DNA from: Mercenaria mercenaria
Lineage: Eukaryota; Mollusca; Bivalvia; Venerida; Veneridae
Assembly (NCBI RefSeq): GCF_021730395.1
Contig: NC_069367.1
Span: 6,012,501 to 6,076,500 of the forward strand
Direction: 5' to 3'
Length of the DNA: 64,000 nt
Of this stretch, positions 31,501 through 40,428 are shown piece after piece. The notes beneath the pieces are model-generated. The model ran no database searches, was not told the origin of the DNA, and saw nothing but the letters and a program-made list of their open reading frames with translations. The position numbers were made by a program, and so were the translations under genes. Every line of letters starts with the position of its first letter. Position 1 is the first letter of the stretch.

Positions 31501-33772
31501 AAACTAAAAGATTTTATCGTTATGTCAATGAACAATAGAATGAAAGAAGACAAAGCCTTCTTGTGTTTTATCATCATATTTACTAATATTTATCATAAAG
31601 ATATTTATTTAACCACATGGGTTTTAAGGCCCTCCTGACTCAGTTCCTGCACATCTATACTCGGAACTATAGTTAATCAGACATTTAACCATGGAAAGAC
31701 CTTGATTATTTAATGAATATATCAATTTACAGGGGACATCACAGGCAAGCAAGCAGCATCAACTGTATCAGACACACAGTACAGGTCTCGAGATCAGGTA
31801 AACTTTTCCCATTGTCAGAGTAATCTATTCTATTATTTATTTCACCATAGGAGCTTGAAAGTCAGTACCATAAATTATGTCCAGTAAAAATTTTTAACTT
31901 CTCAAGATTCACTAATAGTAGTAGTTAAACTAACTCTAAAAACTTTAATTTTTGTAGGGTGACTAATTTTCATGGAATTCATTGTTTAGTCAGTCCATGA
32001 ACATTAATTCAAATAAAGCTGTAAAATTTCTGTTTATGAAATGTAAAAAGGACAAATCCGTGAATTTATATCTCCATGAAATAACTGTTATAGCTAAAGA
32101 CATAAAATTTTGTGCCCACAAAATTAGATGATTTAATAGTATTTGGAGCAAAACTTGTCTAGAAACAGTATTAAGCTGAAGTACTTGCAGTTTTACGAAC
32201 AGGCAGATTTCTTGTTACAGAAAAATATACAAGTATGGTATTGCTAAAAACTCTGGAAATTTTTTCAAAAAATAACCCGATTGCAGTGTGTGCTAACATG
32301 TTTCTATATCTAACTTCAGTTACTGCACAACTTGTACAGGAGACCACCTAAGGAAATGGAAAAAATGATCTGTTAGCGCAAATTGTCTTTTGAAACAACA
32401 TAATTGTCTCTTAAACAACAGCTTAAGGAACCGAAAACCTGATCTTTTGATGCAAGTGGTCTGTTATTAAACATGGTCTCTCGATCAAGTTTAAAGTATT
32501 TTACAAATAAAACATATCATATTTTTTCTTTCCATTCACATACAGCTTATCCCGAAAATCATTGGCCAGGGAGATGCTGTCGTAACAAGTTCTCTAGAGA
32601 AGTTTCCAAAAGGATCTTGGGCATTTCGTAGCCAGCAAGTTAACTATTTAATAGACCATGCTAGCTGTCAAGTTTCAAAGAACAATACCACAAATCTTGA
32701 CAATAGTCTGGAAGCATTTGCTGGACTTCCAGTTAAACCAGGTAGTGAAACATTGAAAGAAAAATGTAAAAATAAAGAATTGATCAGAAAGAAGAAAATC
32801 AAAAGACTTCCTGAAGTTGAAAACGAGCAGATGGATATTGATACTGAACCAACAGTAAATACTGTTCCCATGGTAACAATAGATACTTCTGATGAAATTA
32901 CTGTTCCAGAACCGATGTATCCGCCAGAACCGGATCAGATATCAGAAAATGTTACGTTCAAGAAAGTCTTTTGTGACATAGAAACCACATCTTTCTCTAT
33001 GCATACAGAAATCGTACAGATAGCTGCGGTGTGTGAAGATGAAACATTCGATCAGTACATTTTACCGCTGCGGCAATTGGATCCTGGAGCTTCTAAGGTG
33101 ACCGGACTGACATGCGATGGAGGAGTGTTATATCATCATGGAATTGCTGTAACGACTATAGATTTGAAATCGGCACTGGAATGCTTCCTTGGGTGGCTTG
33201 ATCCACTGAAACCATGTGTACTTGTTGGGCACAACTTCAAGAATTTTGACTATCCAAGAATATATAGAGCATTTACCAAATTTAACCTTATAAATGCTTT
33301 TCATCAGATTGTATTAGGGTTTGTGGATTCTTATCCATTATTTAAAGCAATATATCCAAAAGAAGAAAGTTATAAGCAAGAATCTCTGGTTGCCAAATAT
33401 GTGCAAGAAACTTATGATGCCCATAATGCAATTGGCGATGTTAAAAGTTTAAAAAAGCTTCTTACAGTGTGCGATAAAATCACGCATGAAGTTTTGTGTA
33501 AGTATAGTTTTACAGCAAATTGGTATGTAGAGTATCACAATTATAAAACAGTATCTAACAAAAAAGCTGATACTTTTAAACAAATTACTGAGAACAAGAT
33601 TTTGTCTAAAAACACCATAGATAAAATAGCTGGAAGTGGTCTAGAAATGAAACATCTGAAATGGGTTTACGGTAAGGAGGGACCAGAGGCCCTCACAGAT
33701 CTGTTAGTCAGCAGAGCCTCTTTAAGCAAAGCGACGGTGGGGAAACTTCTTACATTTTTGGCATCTGAGTAA
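19507..33772 (+). CDS. Nup153-like nucleoporin fused to a PML-type DEDDh exonuclease (11 coding exons predicted)
   Basis: Exons read from splice sites and phase: 19507-19521, 21332-21457, 21682-21922, 23321-23482, 24506-24624, 25938-26057, 27475-27738, 28231-28285, 29518-30936, 31733-31797 and 32546-33772. Together they make 3,813 nt, or about 1,270 residues. The Nup153-like features are 'SKMKDSVLDLLTPSWLSDFL' near the N-terminus and 'VKAKPS...VVTDAASRRIL...PLY', which matches the conserved Nup153 N-terminal block. Basic stretches (NKRK, WKKQK) suggest nuclear import. The seventh exon has short SxSSVNTETS repeats. The ninth is Ser/Thr-rich with FxF motifs (FKF, FRF, FQF, FSF) and a few FG. 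No RanBP2 zinc fingers were seen. The last exon ends in a DEDDh exonuclease. The start is uncertain: the frame extends upstream to an in-frame TGA after an acceptor at 19360. The expected role is at the nuclear pore basket, with added nuclease activity. The main alternative is two adjacent genes. Confidence 0.65.
19762..20246. repeat. MITE with about 100-bp terminal inverted repeats
   Basis: The left end ATCAGGTCGGAGACATCCCC mirrors the right end, which closes with CTCCGACCTGAT. Pairing continues through 'CTGGATTGAGAGACA' and 'AAAGACAAAATGTCTTTC' phrases for about 100 bases, with small mismatches. The interior is AT-rich and non-coding. It sits in intron 1 of the nucleoporin-like gene. Confidence 0.75.
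20878..20963. repeat. 86-nt near-complete hairpin
   Basis: TTGTCATGTCAGCACAGT at the left pairs with ACTGGCATGACAA-type sequence at the right. The stem continues through ACTCAAT/ATTGAGT and AGTGC-TTATA/TATAAGTGC around an AT-rich loop. Size and shape resemble either a tiny MITE or a pre-miRNA-like hairpin. No further support. Confidence 0.55.
21032..21241. repeat. About 200-bp MITE with TTAGCCTGCTA ends, copy 1
   Basis: Starts TTAGCCTGCTAAATTTCTA and ends CAGTGGGCTAAAGG, an imperfect inverted pair. The interior includes GTAGACCATGATCAG and 'GCTGATCTTGGTCTGCA'. Other copies: 23794-23970, 36855-37045 and 46375-46572. Non-coding; most lie in introns. Confidence 0.7.
21985..22226. repeat. About 240-bp palindromic element, copy 1
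   Basis: The ends are TGAGCCGCGCCATGAG and TGTGGCGCA. The two halves are reverse complements around a short centre (GGTTTTACTAGTTGCAATAGG). It carries the family hallmark GGATCCATGCT...GACCAGACTGCGC. It lies in an intron of the nucleoporin-like gene. It is the most diverged of the six copies. Confidence 0.85.
22485..22625. repeat. Partial copy of the 15.7-kb interspersed repeat
   Basis: Shares AAAATCTATAAGAAGATC, 'GCATAGTATGCAACAAG', 'CAGACTTGGTTTGATTGAG' and 'CTAGCAATGGCTTGAGC' with 15655-15960. The 3' part is missing. Confidence 0.6.
22793..23306 (+). mobile_element. Helentron/HINE-like tandem-core element A
   Basis: Starts with a T-run and a hairpin pairing ATGCCCCCGG with GCGGGAGGCAT; the hairpin block is duplicated. 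GTCCGTCCGTTCGTCC follows, then two copies of a unit of about 175 bp (GTTAACCAAATGG...CATCACCTGACC). It ends with a GGGGGCATCAAGCG hairpin half and CTTCTTGTTTT. Non-coding and intronic. Confidence 0.55.
23535..23793 (+). repeat. tRNA-derived SINE
   Basis: Same family as 4231-4555: head with GGCTGGGTGGGTAAGG and GGATCGAGCCTCACTC, body TTCATGTGAGGAAG, and tail GTTGAACCCAACAAAATAAA. Located in an intron immediately 3' of the fourth coding exon. Confidence 0.75.
23794..23970. repeat. MITE with TTAGCCTGCTA-type ends, copy 2
   Basis: Shares 'CTAAATTTCTATAATGAAATGGTC', read here as CTACTAAATTTCTATAATG, and the GTGCAGATCATGATCAGAC block with 21032-21241. It is wedged between two SINEs, and its right end is worn. 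Confidence 0.55.
23977..24266 (+). repeat. tRNA-Arg-like SINE (second SINE family)
   Basis: The first 75 bases resemble a tRNA: GCCCGTCCGCTTAGCTGAG, GTCTACGGACC (anticodon-loop position ACG) and GAGTTCGATCCTCGGGCGGG. The anticodon stem no longer pairs. A non-tRNA body follows, ending in CAGCGTTAAACCC and an A-rich tail. It is a SINE rather than a functional tRNA. Confidence 0.7.
25122..25358. repeat. About 240-bp palindromic element, copy 2
   Basis: TGAGCCGTGCCATGGGAAAA at the left mirrors TTTTCCCATGGCACGGCTCA at the right. The whole element reads almost the same on both strands apart from a centre of about 30 bases (CAGTTTCTCCAATTCCAATAGG). ORFs within it are artefacts. Confidence 0.9.
26058..27474. 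other. Intron, no recognised element except a MITE end
   Basis: AT-rich intron between the sixth and seventh coding exons of the nucleoporin-like gene. The 97-codon ORF at 26669-26962 has no domain. A fragment GCTTAGCAGGCTAAAG near 26550 matches one end of the TTAGCCTGCTA family. Confidence 0.5.
28351..29088 (+). mobile_element. Helentron/HINE-like tandem-core element B
   Basis: Begins TTTTTATGCCCCCGAAGG. It has four imperfect core units of about 150-160 bp ('AACTTGGCATAAATGTTTACC', 'CAAGGTCAAGGTCACACTTA') and ends TTCGGGGGCATATGTCAC...GTGACAGCTCTTGTT. The terminal GGGGGCAT complements the 5' ATGCCCCC. Intronic and non-coding. Confidence 0.6.
29089..29517. other. Intron, nothing recognised
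   Basis: AT-rich intron sequence up to the acceptor GATTACATTTCAG that opens the large Ser/Thr-rich exon. Confidence 0.5.
29518..31023 (+). other. Large Ser/Thr-rich FxF exon with two possible donors and an in-frame TAG
   Basis: The exon encodes about 470 residues of low-complexity Ser/Thr with recurring FxF and FG motifs, as in Nup153-type disordered FG regions. Two donors are both phase 1 and both join the 31733 exon: GTTAGA at 30937 (used in the main model) and GTATAA at 31024. Between them the frame reads on as '...TTDAKEF...PPFGAG', but it first meets TAG at 30939-30941. Using the upstream donor removes the stop. The coding-like tail ending in FG suggests that the longer form was once translated. 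Confidence 0.6.
31258..31490 (+). repeat. tRNA-derived SINE (third head type)
   Basis: The head has TGGTAGAGCGTCCGCTTCGAGT (CGA at the anticodon position) and GTGGGTTCAATCCCCGG. A body follows with GTACCAGTGGCTCCCTTGC and GGGGATGGATTCCATCAGG. The acceptor stem is incomplete, so it is not a functional tRNA. Intronic. Confidence 0.6.
31955..32145. repeat. Diverged copy of the CGTGG-rich MITE
   Basis: Parallels 6470-6662 phrase by phrase: GACTAATTTTCATGG, CAGTCCATGAACATTAAT, TCCGTGAATTTATATCTCC, then GCCCACAAAATTAGATGATTT. Intronic and older than the 6.5-kb copy. Confidence 0.5.
32546..33772 (+). CDS. Terminal exon encoding a PML-type DEDDh 3'-5' exonuclease
   Basis: This is the last exon of the gene described at 19507-33772, listed for its domain. 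It is 408 codons, preceded by the acceptor ATTCACATACAG. After a linker with a basic patch (IRKKKIKRL), the exonuclease has motif I 'FCDIETTSF', motif II 'VGHNFKNFDYPR', a 'GFVDSYPLFK' strand and motif III 'YDAHNAIGDVKSLKKLL'. Both acidic pairs and the catalytic His are therefore present. The strand order and 'SYKQESLV' resemble the exonuclease region encoded by PML exon 9. The C-terminal 'IAGSGLEMKHLKWVYGKEG' looks like a helix-hairpin-helix-type DNA-binding tail. Predicted to degrade nucleic-acid 3' ends in the nucleus. If the fusion is wrong, this exon belongs to a separate gene whose start is not visible. Confidence 0.85.
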   Translation, partial: LIPKIIGQGDAVVTSSLEKFPKGSWAFRSQQVNYLIDHASCQVSKNNTTNLDNSLEAFAGLPVKPGSETLKEKCKNKELIRKKKIKRLPEVENEQMDIDTEPTVNTVPMVTIDTSDEITVPEPMYPPEPDQISENVTFKKVFCDIETTSFSMHTEIVQIAAVCEDETFDQYILPLRQLDPGASKVTGLTCDGGVLYHHGIAVTTIDLKSALECFLGWLDPLKPCVLVGHNFKNFDYPRIYRAFTKFNLINAFHQIVLGFVDSYPLFKAIYPKEESYKQESLVAKYVQETYDAHNAIGDVKSLKKLLTVCDKITHEVLCKYSFTANWYVEYHNYKTVSNKKADTFKQITENKILSKNTIDKIAGSGLEMKHLKWVYGKEGPEALTDLLVSRASLSKATVGKLLTFLASE

Positions 33773-34770
33773 ATATTTGTTTATTCATGCTGATTTTTTT
33801 TTTTAGCTCACCTGTCACATAGTGACAGGGTGAGCTTTTGTGATCGCCCTTCGTCCATCGTCCGTTCATCGTTCGTCCACAATTTCTTGTCTGCACGATA
33901 GTGGTTTCATTTATGATTTTATTTTAACCAAACTTGCACACAACTTGTATCACCATAAGATCTTGGCTCCTTTATTGAACTGGCCAGATCCCCGTATGGG
34001 TTCCAGAGTTATGGCCCCTGAAAGGGCCAAAATTAGCTATTTTGACCTTGTCTGCACAATAGCAGCTTTATGATTTGATTTTTACCAAACTTGCACACAA
34101 CTTGTATCACCATAAGATCTTGGTTCCTTTATTGAACTGGCCAGATCCCCTTATGGGTTCCAGAGTTATGGCCCCTGAAAGGGCCAAAATTAGCTATTTT
34201 TGACCTTGTCTGCACAATAGCAGCTTTATGATTTGATTTTTACCAAACTTGCACACAACTTGTATCACCATAAGATCTTGGTTCCTTTATTGAACTGGCC
34301 AGATCCCCTTATGGGTTCCAGAGTTATGGCCCCTGAAAGGGCCAAAATTAGCTATTTTGACTTTGTCTGCGCAATAGCAGCTTCATTTATGATTTGATTT
34401 TAACCAAACTTGCACACAGATTGTATCACCACAAGATCTTGATTCCTTTATTGAACTAGCCAGATTCCATTATTGGTTCCAGAGTTATGGCCCCTGATAG
34501 GGCCAGAATTAACTATTTTGACCTTGTCTGCACAATAGCAGCTTCATTTATGATTTGAATTTAATGAAACTTGCACAAAAACTTGTGTCACCTTAAGATC
34601 TCAGTTCCTTTCTTGAACTGGCAAGATCCCATAATGGGTTCCAGAGTTATGGCCCCTGATAGGGCCAAAATTAGCTATTTTGACTTTGTCTGCACAATAG
34701 CAGCTTCATTTATGATTTGATTTTAATCAAACTTGCACACAACTTTTATCACCATAAGATCTCGATTCCT

Positions 34771-35028
34771 TTTTATATGCCCTATGTCTGTCTGCCTGTC
34801 TGTCTGTCTGTTAGTTAGCAATTTCCCTTCCACTCTGTGACTCTTGAACCCCTTGAAGAATTTCAGTGAAACCTGACACAAATGTTCACCTCATCGAAAC
34901 GATGTGCAGAGCGCATGTTTCGGATGGCTCACTTCAAGGTCAAGGTCACACTTAGGGGTCAAAGGTCATATGACTTTGTTTTGTGTGTATATTGCTCTGC
35001 ATTTGCGTTGCATTGCAGTGCTCTTGTT
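34771..35028 (+). mobile_element. Small nested element of the same terminal type
   Basis: Starts with a T-run and ATATGCCC, carries a CTGTCTGCCTGTCTGTCTG microsatellite and 'CAAGGTCAAGGTCACACTTA' (as in element B), and ends GCAGTGCTCTTGTTTT. It interrupts a core unit of element C at a T-run. Confidence 0.5.
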
Positions 35029-35208
35029 TTTATTTGGCAGATTCTTCTTTATTTTTGTTTTAATTACTTCCCTTTTATGTTACTATAAATAGCTTATTTA
35101 GTAACTTTTTTATTATTGGCCGTAGGGAAAAACCGAGGCCACTTTCCTGTGGTACAACATGGATGGTACCTCCAGTTTATAGGTGTATTTTGACATATCT
35201 GTACCTTT

Positions 35209-36725
35209 AAGGAGGTAGGTTACCTTCATATTTGTATGTGCGCATGTCCAACCGGAAGCTAACGTGACGATTTACGACGACGTTTACGACAAATTAGATG
35301 TGTTTGTATATTCATTCTCCTGAAAAAAAATCATGAACCTGCCTCCGATCTGATACTTTATGGTTTAATAATGCAGAAATAATGAATCAATTGCCGCAGA
35401 AACGCTTTTAAACAATGTTGCCTTTAAATGACGTCATTGACGTCATGACGTTACGTGTCAGTTACCGCGCAAAATTAATAGCTTTTATCTTGAAAGTACG
35501 TAATTCTGTGCATTTTCTTTATTTTAACTATCTTCAAATAACAAATATTTGCTGAAATATTTGTTATGAATCTTTTGCTCTGAAAAATCATCAATATTTT
35601 GCTTCTTTTATGTAGTTATATTGAAACGTTATGCGGATTGTAAGAAACTGGATGATGGTAACCAATGTTATTTGGAATATAGTTGGATGAAAGGTTACTT
35701 GTAACGGCCATTTTCAAATAAAAAATCTAGCAGTGTGATTTGTAATACCTATTTTTCAGGTTCCGTTGATAATTTGTTACTTATATACTAAAACTAAGAC
35801 CTAAAATTGTTCAAATTTCAGTAGAAAAATGTGGTTCCTTAAATTTAATTGATGTTACCATGGAAACGAAGCCCGTGACCTATGTATCTAAATGTAAAAT
35901 TCAAAAGCGTTGACACTGGTCTATTTAAGAAACACAGCTTCGGCTTTTTATTTTCATTTCAACAATATCCATTAGAATAATATCAGCCTGCTGAACGATT
36001 TTTCCATGAAAAATGCCAGACGAGGGGTACTGCCGTATGTATTCTAAGCTATGAAATTTGTTTGAATCAATGCAAATAACAAGAAAATATAACTTACGTT
36101 AGAAATAATATGTTTTAAAGCTACATTAACTAGAAAGATAATCTTATTCAATATTTTTTTATAAGAAATTATGACAAAAAGCAAGATATAAGGTATTTTA
36201 AACATCTCTGTTGCCATGGTTACTGTAAACTTTAAGAAAAATAGGGTACCATGTAAAGTGCATGGTATTTTGCTTATAATATTTCCCAAATATTCCATGT
36301 TAGTCATTAACAGAATGCCACTTAAGCCGTCGAAAACCCCTATTTTTATACACAGTTGTTTAAAAATGAGAGAAAATGCGTTACCATGGAAATACGAGCC
36401 CCGCGACATATGCATTTAAAGCTTATATTAGAAAGCTAACGTGCATACTAGTAAAATTATCAATTATGCAGACTTCTACGGATATCAATGAAACTAAAAT
36501 ACACTGAAAAGTGTTAAATATCCGTATTTTCCTTCTTCTTTCAATATGAAATACCTTTAGAGGGTCATGTTCTTCAAACCTAGATAAAAATTGAATTTGA
36601 AGGGACAGAGACAAACGAAATTGAGATTGTAGCAGGTAAAACTTCATATTACACGAAATACAAAAGAATGCTGCGGTTCAACTAATTTGAATTTACCCTT
36701 GTAACAAGGTAACCTACCTCCTTAA
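35209..36725. mobile_element. 1.5-kb non-autonomous TTAA element (piggyBac-like)
   Basis: The 20-bp ends, starting TTAAGGAGGTAGG at 35209 and ending CCTACCTCCTTAA at 36725, are perfect inverted repeats that include TTAA at each border. TTAA target duplication with short terminal inverted repeats is the piggyBac hallmark. The interior has no transposase. The ORFs at 36044-36415 and 36423-36647 (minus) show no domain. Confidence 0.75.
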
Positions 36726-36854
36726 GACAATTTCAACTATATTTTCTCACGATTCTTTTGATTGATCTTGATTATGACTTTTTGACATTCTTGTCCTTAA
36801 GTGCAATGATGACAGGTGAGCGATATAGTGCCATCATGGCCCTCTTGTTTACCT

Positions 36855-37045
36855 TTAGCCTGCTATATTTCTACAACGGACTGGTCCATCATTCAATTTG
36901 GGCAATACCATTTATTATTTGAAGGAATGTTCACTGAAAATTTACTGACTGATTAGCGAACAGTGAAGACTATGATCAGACTGCACAGATGTGCAAACTG
37001 ATCTTGGTCACAAAGGCAGAATCACTTGCCGCCAGCAGGCTAGAG
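36855..37045. repeat. MITE with TTAGCCTGCTA ends, copy 3
   Basis: Starts TTTAGCCTGCTATATTTCTA and ends GCCAGCAGGCTAGA. The interior has 'CAATTTGGGCAATACCATTT', as in copy 1. It begins a few bases after element C ends, and its right end merges into the tandem array that follows. Confidence 0.7.
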
Positions 37046-37905
37046 GGAAGTTGGATAAGTTTGAAATTGAAACTACTTGTTGATTTGTTAGAGCGAAGTT
37101 TAATATTGAATTATGCTACTTGTTGACTTTGTTAGAGGGAAGTTGGATATTGAATTATGCTACTTGTTGATTTGTTAGAGGGAAGTTGGATAAGTTTGAA
37201 ATTGAAACTACTTGTTGATTTGTTAGAGGGAAGTTGGATATTGAATTATACTACTTGTGGATTTGTTAGAGGGAAGTTGGATAAGTTTGAAATTGAAACT
37301 ACTTGTTGATTTGTTAGAGGGAAGTTGGATATTGAATTATGCTACTTGTGGATTTGTTAGAGGGAAGTTGGATAAGTTTGAAATTGAAACTACTTGTTGA
37401 CTTTGTTAGAGGGAAGTTGGATATTGAATTATGCTACTTGTTGATTTATTAGAGGGAAGTTGGATAAGTTTGATATTGAAACTACTTGTTGATTTGTTAG
37501 GGAAGTTGGATAAGTTTAATATTGAAACTACTTGTTGACTTGTTAGAGGGATGTTGGATATTGAATTATGCTACTTGTTGATTTGTTAGAGGGAAGTTGG
37601 ATATTGAAACTATTTGTTGATTTGTTAGGGGGAAGTTGGATAAGTTTGATATTGAAACTACGTGTTGATTTGTTAGAGGGGTGTTGGATATTGAATTATG
37701 CTACTTGAAGATTTATTAGAGGGAAGTTGGATAGTGAATTATGCTACTTGTTGACTTGTTAGAGGGAAGTTGGATATTGAATTATGCTACTTGTTGATTT
37801 GTTAAAGGGAAGTTGGATATTTAATTATACTGCTTGTTGGCGTTTTAGTTGGAGGGGAGTTTGGATATTGAAGTATGCTTCTTTTTGACTTGTTAGAGGG
37901 TAGAG
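37046..37905 (+). repeat. Tandem array with alternating 48- and 43-bp units
   Basis: Built from ACTTGTTGATTTGTTAGAGG followed by either a 'GATAAGTTTGAAATTGAAACT' or a 'GATATTGAATTATGCT' ending. The two alternate for about 19 units and become irregular at the 3' end. Non-coding. Confidence 0.9.
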
Positions 37906-38272
37906 AAAGATGGATTTTGCACTAATTGCACAGTACTCAACAATTGCCCATATGGATTCACATGGGGAAAATTTGCAGATTGACTTCTTTTCACACACCA
38001 AATTCTGTTTTTATTGTTAACTCACTTAGTCGACTCATTTACATTTTTGTTGGAATTTTCATTTTTTTGTAGTCTGCAATATACATTTTTGTGTATATTT
38101 ATTCTCAGATGCATTTAGCATTGGTTTATACCAACTGCTATGAATTTCTGCTTTGATGAATCTCATTTGACAGGTGAATTTATGCTAGTATCTAAAAAGG
38201 AATATGGCATGGGTTTTACAAGTACTTTGCACCAGTTTTCACTTTGTTTTAAAATCCTAAATATCAAAAATA

Positions 38273-38450
38273 CAATAGGGTTATTATAACAGTAGCTTGA
38301 TTTTGGATGCTGTATTCAGCTCGAGTTGATTTTTGCCAGATCAGATCTCACAAGCCGCACAAGCACCGAGTGTGATCTGACCTTGCAAAATCCATAAGAG
38401 CTGAATACAAAATCCCAGATCTAGCCACTGTTATAATGACCCTTTTATTA
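38273..38450. repeat. Fold-back MITE, about 175 bp
   Basis: The left side AATAGGGTTATTATAACAGT mirrors the right side CACTGTTATAATGACCC. Pairing continues through TGTATTCAGCTC / GAGCTGAATACA and CAGATC-CAC / GTG-GATCTG. Non-coding. Confidence 0.75.
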
Positions 38451-38815
38451 TATACCTCTACCTTTTTGTTTGTTGTTTTGTTATTGAACAAAATCTTCAA
38501 AGTTTATCTATATTGGATTGGAAGTAAGAGAAGTTTTTTATGTGCGCTATTTACAGGAGTGTGTCAGGTCATGCATATAAATGAAAGTAGTCCGGGCAGC
38601 ATACAATACAGAAGGTACAATTTAAAAGGTACAATACAGATTTTTTTCTGCCTGTTCAGATTTAATTGTGAAATACAAGCCGATTTTTTTACAAAATTTA
38701 TATAGGGATATAATAAACACTTAATACTAGTATTCAATACCTATTATTTTTCTTCCAGTCAGTGCTTCGCAGTTATTCCAGTTTATTTCTGTACCTGATA
38801 CAATATATTTAATAA

Positions 38816-38960
38816 TTGAATGCTATTTTTGTGTCTTTATAATAAAATTATGTGTATATTACATTGGGACTTCCTGCAAATCAATAAATTGCGCTATTGG
38901 ATTATTTGCAAGAAGTCCCAATGTAGTTATACCCACATAAATGCACAAAAAATAGCAATC
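38816..38960. repeat. Fold-back MITE, about 140 bp
   Basis: TGCTATTTTTGTG and TACATTGGGACTTC on the left pair with GAAGTCCCAATGTA and CACAAAAAATAGCA on the right, around an AT-rich loop. The frame across it is incidental. Confidence 0.75.
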
Positions 38961-39122
38961 AATTTTTTGGGGAGCTTACTACTAAGATTTGCTTTCCATG
39001 AGTATCATAAAATAAAAATCAATTTCAGGATATCATTCCTTCAAACATCTAAACAGAACAGTCAAATCAGACCCAACCACGTATAGTTGTAATTCACCTT
39101 CCGATAAAAATGTGGTTTCCGG

Positions 39123-40428
39123 TTTTTAGCTCACCTGTCACAAAGTGACAAGGTGAGCTTTTGTGATCGCGCGGTGTCCGTCGTCCGTCCGTCCGTCCGT
39201 AAACTTTTGCTTGTGACATTTCTAGAGGTCACATTTTTCATGGGATCTTTATGAAAGTGGGTCAGAATGTTCATCTTGATGATATCTAGGTCAAGTTCGA
39301 AACTGGGTCACGTGCGGTCAAAAACTAGGTCAATAGATCTAAAAATAGAAAAACCTTGTGACCTCTCTAGAGGCCATATTTTTCATGAGATCTTCATGAA
39401 AATTGGTCAGAATGTTTACCTTGATGATATCTAGGTCAAGTTCGAAACTGGGTCACGTGGGGTCAAAAACTAGGTCAGTAGCTCTAAAAATAGAAAAACC
39501 TTGTGACCTCTCTAGAGGCCATATTTTTCATGAGATCTTCATGAATATTGGTGAGAATGTTCACCTTGATGATATCTAGGTCAAGTTCGAAACTGGGTCA
39601 CGTGGGGTCAAAAACTAGGTCAGTAGGTCTAAACATAGAAAAACCTTGTGACCTCTCTAGAGGCCATATTTCTCAATGGATCTTCATGAAAATTGGTCAG
39701 AATGTTTACCTTGATGATATCTAGGGCCAGTTCGAAACTGGGTCACGTGGGATTAAAAACTAGGTCAGTAGATCTAAAAATAGAAAAACCTTGTGACCTC
39801 TCTAGAGGCCGTATTTTTCATGAGATCTTCATGAATATTGGTCAGAATGTTCACCTTGATAATATCTAGGTCCAGTTCGAAACTGGGTCACGTGGGGTTA
39901 AAAACTAGGTCAGTAGGTATAAAAATAGAAAAACCTTGTGACCTCTCTAGAGGCCATATTTCTCAATGGATCTTCATGAAAATTGGTGAGAATGTTCAGC
40001 TTGATGATATCTAGGTCAGGTTCGTAACTGGGTTATGTGCGGTCAAAAACTAGGTCAGTAGGTCGAAAAATAGAAAAACCTTGTGACCTCTCTAGAGGCC
40101 ATATTTTTCACGAGATCTTCATGAAAATTGGTGAGAATGTTCACCTTGATGATATCTAGGTCAAGTTTAAAAGTGGGTCACGTGCCTTCTAAAACTAGGT
40201 CATTAGGTCAAATAATAGAAAAACCTTGTGACCTCTCTAGAGGTCATATTTTTCAATGGATCTTCATGAAAATTGGTCAGAATTTTTTATCTTGATGATA
40301 TCTAGGTCACATGTGCTCAAAAACTAGGTCACTATGTCAAATAATAGAAATAACGACGTCATACTCAGTTCAACACTGCGTCATGTGGGGATAGGTGAGC
40401 GATTCAGGACCATCATGGTCCTCTTGTT
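39123..40428 (+). mobile_element. Helentron/HINE-like tandem-core element D
   Basis: T-run, then the hairpin AGCTCACCTGTCAC / GTGACAAGGTGAGCT, then a GTCCGTCCGTCCGTCCG microsatellite. About eight units of about 145 bp follow ('CTTGATGATATCTAGGTCA', 'GAAAAACCTTGTGACCTC'). The 3' end is GGTGAGCGATTCAGG, the perfect GGACCATCATGGTCC palindrome and CTCTTGTT. It looks complete at both ends and is not interrupted, unlike element C. Confidence 0.65.

Larger units (their letters stand above)
33801..36849 (+). mobile_element. Helentron/HINE-like tandem-core element C, with nested insertions
   Basis: The 5' end is a T-run followed by the hairpin AGCTCACCTGTCAC / GTGACAGGGTGAGCT and TTTTGTGATCG with CGTCC repeats. 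The core has about five units of about 170 bp ('CACCATAAGATCTTGG', 'CCAGAGTTATGGCCCCTG'). The 3' end is ACAGGTGAGCGATATAG, a CCATCATGG hairpin and CTCTTGTT. Two other elements lie inside it (34771-35028 and 35209-36725). The ends match element D at 39123-40428. No Rep-helicase is encoded, so it is non-autonomous. Confidence 0.6.

Noticed and set aside
37046-37905. CRISPR array
   Set aside because: Adjacent tandem units without unique spacers, in an evidently eukaryotic genome.
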